Shown: piece after piece, positions 20,982 to 31,472 of the stretch | Numbering within the stretch: position 1 is the first letter of the stretch | How the letters are laid out: the number at the start of each line of letters is the position of its first letter | Assembly: GCA_022560025.1 (NCBI GenBank) | Contig: JAFISE010000001.1 | Span: 248,001-312,000 of the forward strand | Reading direction: 5' to 3' | Length of the DNA stretch: 64,000 nucleotides | Source: Stagonosporopsis chrysanthemi | Taxonomy: Eukaryota; Ascomycota; Dothideomycetes; Pleosporales; Didymellaceae | Notes under the pieces: model-generated | Database searches by the model: none | What the model saw: only the letters and a program-made list of their open reading frames with translations | Told to the model about the DNA's origin: nothing | Program-made: the position numbers and the translations under genes

Positions 20982-22786
20982 ATGTCGCACCACCCGGCGC
21001 TGCCCGAGTCAGCATACTCCGCCCTCGGGCTGCCCCCCAGTGTAGTCAGGATCCTGATGAACCCCAAGCCGCCGCCGCCCAAGCTGTCCGCGCCTGAGCT
21101 GCACCAGAATGCCACCGACTTTGCGCAGCGCCTGCCGCAAAATGAATCCCACATCATGCTATATGCCGAGCTGCTGCTGCATATCCGCACCATCACGCTG
21201 TTTGCGTCCCTGAAGAGCACGCATAGCCACGAGACGAAGGTACGGGTCGATGCAGATGGGAATCTCATCACCGTGTCGCATGAGGGGTACAGCGCGACGA
21301 TTCGGCTGCCGATCAAGGTCGAGGGGAAGGGCGATGCGGCGCTGGAACTGCCGGCCCAACCGCCGAGTAAGGAGTTGACGTTGCGACTGCAGATGGAGGA
21401 GCAGGAGGACAGCGATGTGCTGGGGTTGATGGCCGAGTCGCGCAAGGCGAACATTGTGCCGTGGGACGGGGTTTCGCTGAGCAAACAAGAGGGTGTCGAG
21501 GTGAGGTGCAAGAACTGTGAGGGTTTGGTGGTGGACAGCGAGTTGGTGAGGGAGTGGAAGGACCTCCCGAATGAGAACTGGGCGGAGATGATGGACTTTT
21601 GGCACTGTCACAAGCCGGATGAACACCACCTGCATGATCACACGCATGAGGTTGGTGGGCAGAAGGGGTACGCGGCGGGGAATCGCCTGCAGGCAGCAGA
21701 GGGCGTGGGGTTTGTGGATCTCACGGGGTTCCTGCTGAAAGAGCAGGACTGTGTGGGCGCAAAGGTAGGATTATTTCTCTTCCATTCGCTGTTTTGGCGC
21801 AAGAGCGCATTCGGGCGCAAAGAAGGCAGACTCGCCAATACCCGTGGCATTCTCGTCGATACAATCGCCCCAGATTGATGGGCTCATCTTATACCCTCAG
21901 CGCTGGACGTATCTTCTTCTCTTGGTCGATGGATTGCCGCGCTGCTGGGTGAGCAGTCTTGTGCTCAACTGTCGTTTACCCTGAGAGTCTTGGGAATTGA
22001 CAGGATGGTCGTAGACTACATCACTTTACACTGTTCTTGCAATGATGCACGACATATTCTGACGTGAAACAGGTCCCTTCCGATGAAGAACGAGCAGATG
22101 CAGCAGTAGTGTGCAAACACTGTGGACACACACTCGGCAAGCAAGACACCTCAGCCGAGGGATGGCGGATATGGAAGTGGTGCCTCAGTATCTCGTCTGG
22201 TCACACCTCGTCGCCTTGGTACAGCACATACAGCGTCGAGAAATGGATATCGGCGCGGCTGCTGTACCTCATCGACAACGTCGGCGTCCGCAAATTCCAC
22301 ATCCACCCTCCCCTGTTATCTTCAACATCAGCACCGGCTTCCACACCTCCTTCCTCAACACGGTCCATTCTTGTGTGGGTCTTCACTCCAGACCTCATGT
22401 TTTCATCCTCAATCCCACGTCCGCACCGCTCGGATCCAACCAGGGCGATAAAATGCTTCTACAAAAAGCAGACATGGGCGCCGCTGCAGCCCGGCGAGCC
22501 CGAGAGCGCAACGATCGAGGACGTGGAATTTCCAAAGGAACTATACGACGCATTGGAGTCGAGCCTGAACAAGAGCCAAGATGTGCTCCCAGCAACAGCG
22601 AGGAAGTTTCAGGAGTGGGACGTGGGGTTATTGGAGAGATTTGATGTTGGGCAGGAGGTGCTGGGGGATCAGGAGACGCCTGGCGAGGGGATGGACGGCG
22701 TGGAGGGACTGGGCCTCGGTGATGAGTCTGATGAGAGGAGAGGGAGGGAGTTGAGGCGGTCACTGTCGCAGGAGTCTCTCGATTGA
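20982..22786 (+). CDS. UBE3D-like E2-binding protein (HECT_2 domain)
   Basis: The conserved start LYAELLLHIRTITLFASL (near residue 60), the cysteine pair VRCKNCEGLVV, the His/Cys-rich HCHKPDEHHLHDH, the third pair VVCKHCGHTLG, and AEGWRIWKW with EKWISARLLYLID identify the HECT_2/UBE3D family. These proteins bind E2 enzymes and act as atypical E3 ligases. Exon 1 runs 20982-21764. A long intron (21765-22072) joins AAAG to GTCCCT in phase 0, and exon 2 runs to 22786. The 308-base intron is unusually long for this window and could hide a small exon. The start is uncertain: ATG at 20947 also exists, and the first 55 residues lack family similarity. The C-terminus is acidic and low complexity. Confidence 0.8.
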
Positions 22787-23054
22787 GGGGAGCTGTGAGA
22801 CCAAGATACCCTACATTTTATTCGAGATATTTGGAACAAACGTGCGTGCAAGGAAGTAGATTCGCTAGATCATGCGTTATCCACATGTGCATTATTCACA
22901 CACACAAAATGCAGTATACTTGCCTGTTCGAAGCTCGAACTGTCCTGAGGCGGGGCAACTCCATTCGACGCTAATTTTCCCGCCACGCCAACTTCGCCAA
23001 ATTTTGACTTTGTCGAAATCGAACAGCGACTCGACCCCACACTCAGCAACCAAC

Positions 23055-24894
23055 ATGGCGCCCGCATCACTTCTGGACCTTGTGTCCGCGCTCCCCGCGA
23101 CCGAGGGCTGGGGCCCGTCGGTCTCTGAGGAGACGATGCTCGACGGCGTGCCCTTTGCGCCCTACTCCAAGGCCGACAAGCTTGGTCGCATGGCCGACTG
23201 GACCGACGGCAAGGACCGCGACAGGGGCGGCCGCCAGCAGTACAGCAACCGAAACTACAGAGGTACGAGAGCGCGGCGCTGGGGGGGTAGACTCGGAACT
23301 GGGAACTGACAACCGCTGCAGACGCACAGGTCTACGGCGCCAACGCGGCCGGCAACCCCTTCGCCGTCCAGATCGCCGAGGAGGAGGCCACCTTCTCCGT
23401 TGTCGACAACACACGCACATCAGCCCGCACTCGCGGATTCGGGAGAGGCGGCGGCACAGTCTTCCGCGGTCGCGGCGGAGCACGGGGCGGTCAGGCACAG
23501 CGCGGCGGGCGGGGCACCTTCCAGCGCGTCGGCGGCCGTGGTGGGCAGGGCGGCTACGACAGCCGTGGCGGCCGTGGTGGAGGACGCGGTGGGCGCCGCT
23601 TCGGCTGGAGGGACGACAAGCCCCAGCGCAACCGCGACCCCTCGGTCCAGGTCAAGCCCGACTGGCTCGTCCAGGAGGAGATTGACTTCTCGCGTCTCGC
23701 CAAGCTCAACCTCGACACGGGCGAGGGCGAGGACCTCGACAACTATGGCTTCCTCTACTACTACGACCGCAGCTACGACAAGCAGCCTGGCGCCAAGACC
23801 TCGGAGCGCAAGCTCAACGTCCTCGAGCGCGCCGCCTACAACGTCACCACCTCCAGCGACCCCATCCTGCAGGAGCTCGCCGACAAGGACGAGGCCACCG
23901 TCTTCGCTACCGACAATGTCCTCTCCATGCTCATGTGCGCCACCAAGTCCGTCTACTCGTGGGATCTCGTCTTCACCAAGCGCGGCAACAAGGTCTTCAT
24001 CGACAAGCGCGACCAGTCCAGCCTGGACATGGTCACCGTTAACGAAAACGCTGCGGATGCGCCGCTCGAGATCTCCGAGGGCAACAAGGATTCGATCAAC
24101 AGCCCTGGCGCGCTCATGCTTGAGGCCACCCACATTAACAATGTCTTCCCTCTGCAGGTTGTCCAGGAGTCCGAGACCCAGAAGGTCAGCATGGCTCACG
24201 AGCACCCCTTCTACAACCCGGAGGTCGAGAGCGACCCCCCTGCGTCCAAGGCGTACAGGTACCGCCGCTTCGATCTCTCGCTCGAGCGCGACGAGGAGCC
24301 TCTGCACCTCATTGTCCGCACTGAGCTCGACGCCGTTGTCAAGAACAACATCAACGGCGAGGACCAGTTCCTGACCATCAAGGCCCTCAACGAGTTCGAC
24401 AACAAGGCCCAGGGTGCCGGTGGTGCTCTGGACTGGAGGTCGAAGCTGGCCAGCCAGCGTGGTGCCGTTCTGGCTACCGAGATGAAGAACAACTCGTGCA
24501 AGCTCGCTCGCTGGGCCGTCCAGTCCATCATCGCCAAGGCCGACACCATGAAGCTTGGGTACGTATTCCTGCACAACCTAACAACAGGGCCAGAATGCTA
24601 ACACCAGCCAGTTTCGTCTCGCGTACTAACCCCAAGAACAACAACGACCACGTCATTCTCGGCGTGCTCACCAACAAGCCCCGCGAATTCGCCGCTCAGA
24701 TGGCCCTCAACCTCAACAACGGCTGGGGTATTGTGCGCACAATCGTCGACATGGTGCTGCGCATGGAAGAGGGCAAGTACGTGCTCGTCAAGGACCCCAA
24801 CAAGCCTGTCCTGCGCCTGTACAGTGTGCCGATGCACACCTTCGAGGAGGAGGAAGAGGCGGAGCTGGGCCCCGTTGATGAGGATGACGAGTAG
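23055..24894 (+). CDS. Eukaryotic translation initiation factor 3 subunit D (eIF3d/Moe1)
   Basis: Three exons, 23055-23262, 23322-24558 and 24612-24894, encode 575 residues. The joins restore NYRDAQVYGANAAGNPF and MKLGFVSRTNPK. The N-terminus (GWGPSVSEETMLDGVPFAPY, then SKADKLGRMADWT) and the body (LQELADKDEATVFATDNVL, KNNSCKLARWAVQSIIAKAD) are characteristic of eIF3d, which sits on the 40S head and can bind the mRNA cap. Residues about 105-160 form a Gly/Arg-rich RGG tract expected between the N-terminal segment and the cap-binding domain. The C-terminus is acidic (EEEEEAELGPVDEDDE). Codon use is strongly GC3-biased, as expected of a highly expressed gene, which explains long antisense open frames. 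Confidence 0.96.
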
Positions 24895-27456
24895 CGTGTG
24901 TAGGTCGTGATGATACCATGGTAATAGCTAGCTTGCTTTGGGAATGATAGACAAAATGCGCACGATTGATGGAACCACAACCGCCCCCCTTTGCTTGACC
25001 TCAGACATGCATTGATTTCTGCCTAGCTCTGAGCCACCGCCGTGCGTTCGGGATGTGTTTTCTGGAACCAGCCCACATGACGCCACATACCGCCCGCCCC
25101 CTGCGCTGTACATGTGCGTGTGTGTATACCAACGCCACACGCTACTTGCAGCTGCGGAAGGTTTCTCGAGGCTCTGTGCCGTTTTCGCCGTGGACGCACC
25201 TCATGCTGCACTGCACTGCACCTGCCCTGCCAGTATCGAAACCAAAACTCCCATCCCGTCCCTTCACCTTCATCCAAGCGAGCAACTAGCGGTTGCACCA
25301 GTACGTAGCAAGGGCCTACCTTGCGCTACTTTTCCCGAGAACGACGGCTCACAGCGGCAAGCAACCAGGCGGGAAGGCCTACTGCGGCGTGCGCGCTGGC
25401 AGCGGGTCAGACCACGCACCTATCGTACCCAGACGTTGGGGGGTTCAAATCAATGCTACGCTACCACCATGTTATGTCTACACATTATTTAGCGGTCTCG
25501 AAGCTAATCAGCAAAACCCTTGCGGCACCAGTTCCGGCCGCCCTCGCCCTCGCCACTGCGATCAGCAGCGACAACGTCCAAGACGCCCTCCCTTGCCCGC
25601 GGTCCGTCCCGCGGAGCAGAGAAGATCTCAAGACTGGCCGACGTCCTGCGAACTTTTGATCTCGTGACGTTGCGATGAAGAGATCATTCCATGGGTGAAA
25701 CAGAAATCAGACGAAGACAAGTTGCGCTCCTGCTCGAACGTCGATCGTCAGATAAGCGATTACTGGATTGTGGGTTGGCTATTTTGCTATTTCTCGCTCG
25801 GCTCGCCTGCTCCGCGGCCCCCCCCCCTCTCCCCCCGCAAGATCGATATCGACACCAGCTTTTTACGGAGGATCTTGACATTACCCTTGATATCAAGATG
25901 CCGTCGTCAGAGGTACACGGACGCGAGGCCGTCAAGAATCGATCTATCTGTTGGAGTGGCGGGCCAGGCTGCTGACTCGAGATGAAGGACGGTGGGATAA
26001 GGCGTCCTGGGCTGGGTGGTTGAGAGGGAGGACTTGAGTCGAGGGGGGGAACGCTGAACGGTGAACGGGGAACGCGTCCGCGCGCTGGTTGGCGAGGGCG
26101 TGCCTGCACTTGCGCCATTGTCAAGCGTTTGCAGCACTGTCGTGCAGCAGCACGTGGCGAGTGCGAGGACGGAGCACATCTTCTTTTGCACACGTTCAGC
26201 CTCATTATCCCGGTGCCTTGGTCGGAAGTCTCCGAGAATTATTCCAGAAGCCGCCGCATTCCTTCGCATGTGCTTTGCATGTGCTTCTGCCTATGCTGCA
26301 TGGAGATGAGGAGTGATATCAGTGGTGTAGGATTCTAGCCAATGGCTTACTTCCAGAGGCATCGCGGTGCCCCAGCTATCCGTGCGCCACTACTCTCTGC
26401 CGCCCTCCCCACTTTCAACAGCGAGCAACACGGTCAGCGTGGGTCGACTGCATGCCCCTGAGCATGTCACCTTCCCCAAGCCATTCATAACTTGTTCGTC
26501 ACAGCGCGACGGTCGACCCGCGGCTCGCTGCGTCATCGGCGCGGCGAGCGAAGCGCGCAGGCACCGCTCCTAAGCGCGGACATGAATTCATCAAACATCG
26601 ACACATCAGTGTTTGAGCATTTGCCTCACTGCAACGCCGCTTGTCAGGAAAGCCTAGCTCTGAGGCGAACCATGGCTTGGGGACTACCCTGTGTCGCTCT
26701 TGTCGGTCCTGTCGGTCCTTTCGGTCCCGCGCCATGTCCACGAATTCCATACGTGAACCACATGTGTGCCCTCCACCCCAATCGCGCGCAGGCTTTTTGG
26801 GCTATCGCTATTCCGGCCGGGTAATGGCGCTAGTCACGTCCGTCAGTCCACTACTCCACGCGGCTCACTGGCGTAAGAAAGCGTAGTGGAAGGCCCGACT
26901 CCGCGTTCAGTCTCGACGACGATCTCATCCAATGGCCTGACGGCTTCCGCGGCGCCGCTTGAGGTTGCTCGAGAATTTTTAGAAAGCACGACAAAGGTCT
27001 CATGGTCATTTGGCCCCTCACACTCCTTGGCAGCTTCTGGTCGGCTTGAGCCGCCAGCGCCCGCCGAGTCAGCTCGCTGCAATATCAACGACACGGTGCA
27101 GCCCCAGAGCGTCGCCCATCTCGTAGGATTGCATTGCATTACATTGAACACCCTGGACCCGGTTACGCCATTTCCTCTAGTGCCCTCTGAAGGTTTGCCT
27201 GCTGCAGGTCCCCTGACGCAGCGTGTGCGGTCAACAGCCCGGGTTCCGGCACTTTGTCCACGGCTTTGGTGGCTGCCAGAATTTTGTATCCCTACAGTGA
27301 TCATCAACCTCGTTTCAGGATCACGACGGCGGGCTGTCAGTGTAAAGCTAGATTTAGAGCGACGCTGGCCTCTCCATGGATTGTCCTTTGTCTTGACGAC
27401 GTCCTCCCCACATTGTTGCTTTACACTGCTTCGGCTTGCGAGCCGCGACGTCCTAC
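24895..27456. other. 2.6-kb gene-poor region
   Basis: Overlapping open frames up to 253 codons occur on both strands (for example minus 26843-27604 and plus 26886-27503), but none shows a domain, sensible splice pattern or conserved motif. A short direct repeat of GTCGGTCCT-like units lies at about 26700-26727. A G/C-rich block with runs of C and G lies at about 25815-26050. I see no tRNA; the GGTTCAAATC near 25442 has no matching stems. Confidence 0.5.
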
Positions 27457-28820
27457 ATGATGTCAATACTTCAGCCGGAGGCACGTTTCCGGTCCACGTA
27501 TAACGACTACAGCTAACAATCGTGTTAGGCTGGCATTTTCTATGGGGTGTGTTGGTTCGTAGTATTTGTACGCTTAATATCACGACGTCTTCATCGCGGA
27601 GCATGGAAACGTCTGCAATGGGACGACTACCTGATCGTCTGCGCCATGGTATGCCTCCTACAGTGAAGTACCATCACTGAGCATCTGCTAATCCATGCTG
27701 CAGCTGACTGACACTGTCCTGCTTGTGTCCATGACCAAAGTGGTCACTACTTCATCCAATCTCATTCCACCAGGCGAGGATGTTTCGCAATACTCACAAG
27801 CCGAGATCGACGACCGCGTCCTTGGCTCCAAGCTCGTCCTCTTGGTAGAGCAGATGCAGATCGCAACCATCTGGCTGGTCAAGGCATGTCTGCTCATCAT
27901 GTACTTCCGCATGACGGCAGTGCTGCCGCAGCGAAAACTGGTCATTGCTACGTCCATCTACGTTGCTGTTTCGTTCGTCATAATGGAGGTTCTCTATTTT
28001 GGCGTATGGTGCCGGCCTTTCAATCAGTATTGGGCTGTACCTACTAATTCCAGTGAGTACATGCCCAACAAAAGAAGTGAAGTGGCGCTGATAGTCACAG
28101 CGCAATGTTCTGCGGCAACAAACCATTTAATCACCAACGCTGTCTTCAACATTAGCTCAGACCTTATCATCCTCAGCATACCTATGCCACTTCTCTTCAA
28201 AGTTCGATTACCAAAGAAGAACAAGCTGATTTTGATCGGCATCTTCCTTATTGGGCTCTTCACCGTCAGTTCGCCACTGTTCTGTCGAAGTCTGCTGACA
28301 ATCCTAGGTTGTTGCTGCCGCACTCAACAAGTACTACTCCTTTTCAAATCCTTTCGGCACCGACTGGGTGCTGTGGTACCTCCGAGAGTCATACACAGCG
28401 CTCTTATGCGCGAATCTCCCTCTCACCTACCCTCTCATCCAGCGAGTGTTCAATCTTCGTAACTGGAGCTCGCATTCGGGCGAGTCGAACTCAATACAGG
28501 CGGCGGGCACAAATACACTGGGCACAAACACGTTTGGCACCAAGCTAAGCCACAGCCATTGGGTGAGTCAAAACAAGTCTCGATCCAAGCCAAAGCCGTT
28601 CCGCAGTGATTTGCGCTCTGCAGAGAGCCAAGAAGATATCCACGACCCGTTCCGCAACCCCAGCGCGGACGATGGGCCGCAGTTCATCACCAGCGCGATC
28701 GAAATGGATGACATCAAGTCGTATGAAAAGTCCTTGACAGATTTGAGCATCGACACCCCGATGAGCTGGCGCACAGAACAAGACCGCAAGAAGGATTTCA
28801 ACTATAATGCCCCGCCATGA
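27457..28820 (+). CDS. PTH11-like rhodopsin-fold membrane receptor, 5' end disrupted or unresolved
   Basis: Exons 27529-27648, 27704-28052, 28101-28264 and 28308-28820 join in phase and give a fungal rhodopsin-domain protein. Features are a first helix (AGIFYGVCWFVVFVRLI), the loop LQWDDYLIVCAM, WLVKACLLIMYFRM, LYFGVWCRPFNQYWA, the hallmark CSAATNHLITNAVFNISSDL, IPMPLLF and NKYYSFSNPFGTDWVLWY. The tail is hydrophilic. The family is large in filamentous ascomycetes, and its founding member Pth11 senses surfaces; the ligand here is unknown. Upstream, ATG at 27457 begins a frame (MMSILQPEARFRSTYNDYS) that runs straight into helix 1 but contains TAA at 27514-27516 and TAG at 27526-27528. Either these are mutations, or a first exon spliced at the 27528 acceptor lies upstream. 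Confidence 0.75.
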
Positions 28821-29312
28821 GACAACGCCCCAAAAGCAATACATTTTTCCAACCCACGTTCAGCAGCCCATTTGCAGCGTTTTGCCAGAGCAACTACTGA
28901 AGACGCGCTGAACTCCCAATGCAGTTTCCCCGAGCGGCGATTAGCCACCAGCGCCTGAGCATTCCTCCGGAACGAAGCTGATGCGAGTCGTCGTTTGCCC
29001 GTATGCGCCAAGCCGATACTGTGATGAGATGCTGCCTGGATTTTTTACGATACCCCTGCGAAGACGTCCAACTTTTGATAGCATATGATTTTGTCTAGAG
29101 AATACGATCCCATTTGAGACATCCGAAGTCCGTACCGTGGAGGTGTCGCATGCGTGTGAGCACCAAGATGGTCATGCCGAAACAGTGACGCCTCGGGAGC
29201 CATCAAGGTGCGAGGCGTGACATGCACCCTTTAACATCGAATTCAGCCTTGCAAATGTACCCCAGACAATTCTGAAGCTATCAAGCCCTTCTCTCGTAGA
29301 CGATCTGCTGCT
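28821..29312. other. Intergenic, receptor gene to flavoprotein gene
   Basis: 492 bases comprising the receptor 3' end and the flavoprotein promoter. Nothing else is recognised. Confidence 0.45.
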
Positions 29313-31079
29313 ATGCATATTCATGATGTCCTCATTATCGGCGCAGGTCCTGCTGGACTTGCTGCTGCAGCGAGACTGCGCGAGCACACCCCGAGCGGTA
29401 TGTCGGCTCCAATCTTTTGAGGGAAATGGTGCTGACAAGAGGGGAAAGCAACCTTCACCGACGACGAACACCAGCGATACCACTGGATTCGGAAGCACGG
29501 CCACAAGATGAACGTTAAGAACTACAAAACCAACCAAGACTCACTCTCAGCATCGCGGCCTGCGTCTGAGACATCCAACTGCAGCTGCAGCTGCGACACA
29601 GTAGAGGACAACGCTATAGACATGCTCGTCCTCGATGCAGATGGTGCAGATTGGATGAGCAAGTGGAATCGCCTGTTTAAGACATTCGGTATCAACTATC
29701 TCCGCAGCCCCATGTTCTTCCAAATCGATCCTGCAGACCGAGACGCACTGCTCGGGTACGCGTATGAAAAGGGGCGGGAGAAGGAACTACAGGCCCTGCC
29801 GGGGTGTGCGGGCAAAGAAATTAGCAAGCACCGGAAGAAAAAGAAGATGAACGGCAGAGGCAGATTTCCAGGTTCAGGGCCTGATGTCGACGAGCGGGAC
29901 CGCAAGGACTACTTCACTCCCAGCACAAACCTGTTTACATCGCATTGTGAGGAAGTCATCCACAGATACGGACTTGGGCCTGAGATGCTTCGGCAGGAGC
30001 GGGTGATGGACATTCGCTACGAGGAAGCAAGCAGTTTCGGGGGTGACGAGCACGACAGCGTCATCTCAGACGATGCCTCAGACGAAGATAAAAAGCTCTT
30101 CTGCGTCAAGACCGACAAAACTTCACATTACGCCCGCGTCGTCATCCTAGCCGTCGGGCCCGGGAATGCACCAACAATACCCTCCATTCCCGGTCTACCA
30201 AGCCCCAGCCCTCACGATGGCTACACCCACGCCATGCAAATCAAACACTTCCCGCCTCCTCACGTCGCCGCGAAGATCAAAGTCCGTCGCTCAACACACA
30301 TGCTCATTGTTGGCGGCGGACTAACCAGCATCCAACTCGCCGACCTGGCGCTCGCCCGCGGCGTCTCCAAAGTCCACCTGCTCATGCGCGGACCCGTCAA
30401 AGTCAAGTACTTCGACGTCGACCTCGACTGGGTGGGCAAGTTCCGCAACTTCAACCAAGCCGCCTTCTGGAGCGCGGACACCGACGCCGAGCGCTGGGAG
30501 ATGATGGCCGCGGCGCGCAACGGCGGGAGCATGACGCCGCGGTACCGCAAGGTGCTGGACAAGCGTGTTGCGGAGGGGAAGGTGGAGCTGCATACCCACA
30601 CGACACTCTCGTCGGTGTGCTGGGACGTAGACAACCGCGTCTGGACAAACGTCCAGCTCTCGACGACCGTGCCAGTCCCACCACTCGACTACATCGTCTT
30701 CGCAACAGGCATCCAGAGCGACGTCACATCCCTCCCCTTCCTCCAGTCCATGCACGCCGACCACCCCGTCCCCACCGTCGGCGGCCTCCCCTGTCTCACC
30801 GACGACCTCATGTGGGACGACGGCGTGCCGCTCTTCGTCACGGGCCGGCTGGCGGGTCTGCGTCTCGGGCCTGGCGCGCCGAACCTGGTGGGTGCGCGGA
30901 TTGGCGCAGAGCGCATTGCGTGGAATGTCGAGGAGGAGTTGAAGAGAGTGGGGAGGCTGGGTAAGGCGACGGAGAGGAGGGACTCGGGGTTTGATGGCAG
31001 CGAGAAGGGAGATCTGGAGAGCTATGCGAGTGCGAGGGCGAATCGGTTTGCGGGACTGATTGGTGTGGGTCCGGACTGA
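29313..31079 (+). CDS. FAD/NAD(P)-binding oxidoreductase (flavin monooxygenase/OSGIN-like)
   Basis: Exon 1 (29313-29397) and exon 2 (29449-31079) encode 571 residues, joined as HTPSATFTDDEHQRYHWI. The FAD-binding GxGxxG lies at the N-terminus (DVLIIGAGPAGLAAAARL). A second nucleotide-binding motif, MLIVGGGLTSIQLADLALA, is near residue 310, and YIVFATGIQSD resembles the ATG motif of the superfamily. The closest architecture I know is the OSGIN-like or N-hydroxylating-monooxygenase-like branch. A lysine-rich insertion (HRKKKKMNG) and an acidic one (DDASDEDKKLF) interrupt the fold. The substrate is unknown. The gene lies next to the receptor and has no visible pathway partners. Confidence 0.8.
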
Positions 31080-31472
31080 GGAGAGGCATTTGTTGTTTGA
31101 GATGGGTCGAGATGTAGCGGTTTGCGCATAAGGTTGTAGTAGGAATCAGCGAACGCGTCGCGCTTTGTACTTACGTGCACAACTCCTCCCGGACGGAATC
31201 GTTCAATTAGAGACTCTATCATCTCAACAACAAATATAAAATGCTTCTGTGTAAGTCATATTAGTAATCTTAAGAGAGATATAGTTAGAGCACGAACTTT
31301 TTCTGCTCTGGAGGAGCACATAAATTCTTGTTAGTACTTCTATAATCGCAAACACTACTTATTTTCACAGTTATACAAAAGGCAGTAAAATAGTTTATTA
31401 AACAATAGCAATATCTTGTAGAATTGGGGAGAAGCCTAAGATGTTTGGCAAGTTGGCAGCTATTATACGAAG
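31080..31472. other. Convergent 3' region, moderately AT-rich
   Basis: 393 bases between two 3' ends, slightly AT-rich (31230-31430). No gene is recognised. Confidence 0.45.

Noticed and set aside
20804..21511. Minus-strand 235-codon frame
   Set aside because: Antisense to the HECT_2 gene, Ser/Cys-rich, with no domain.
23420..24574. Minus-strand 384-codon frame
   Set aside because: Antisense shadow of eIF3d, with low-complexity Val/Leu/Asp-rich translation.
25418..25470. Possible tRNA T-loop (GGTTCAAATC)
   Set aside because: Flanking bases do not form a 5-base T stem, and no D-arm or acceptor stem could be matched.
26843..27604. Minus-strand 253-codon frame and the overlapping plus-strand 205-codon frame (26886-27503)
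   Set aside because: They overlap each other and the receptor 5' end, show no motif and have irregular composition.
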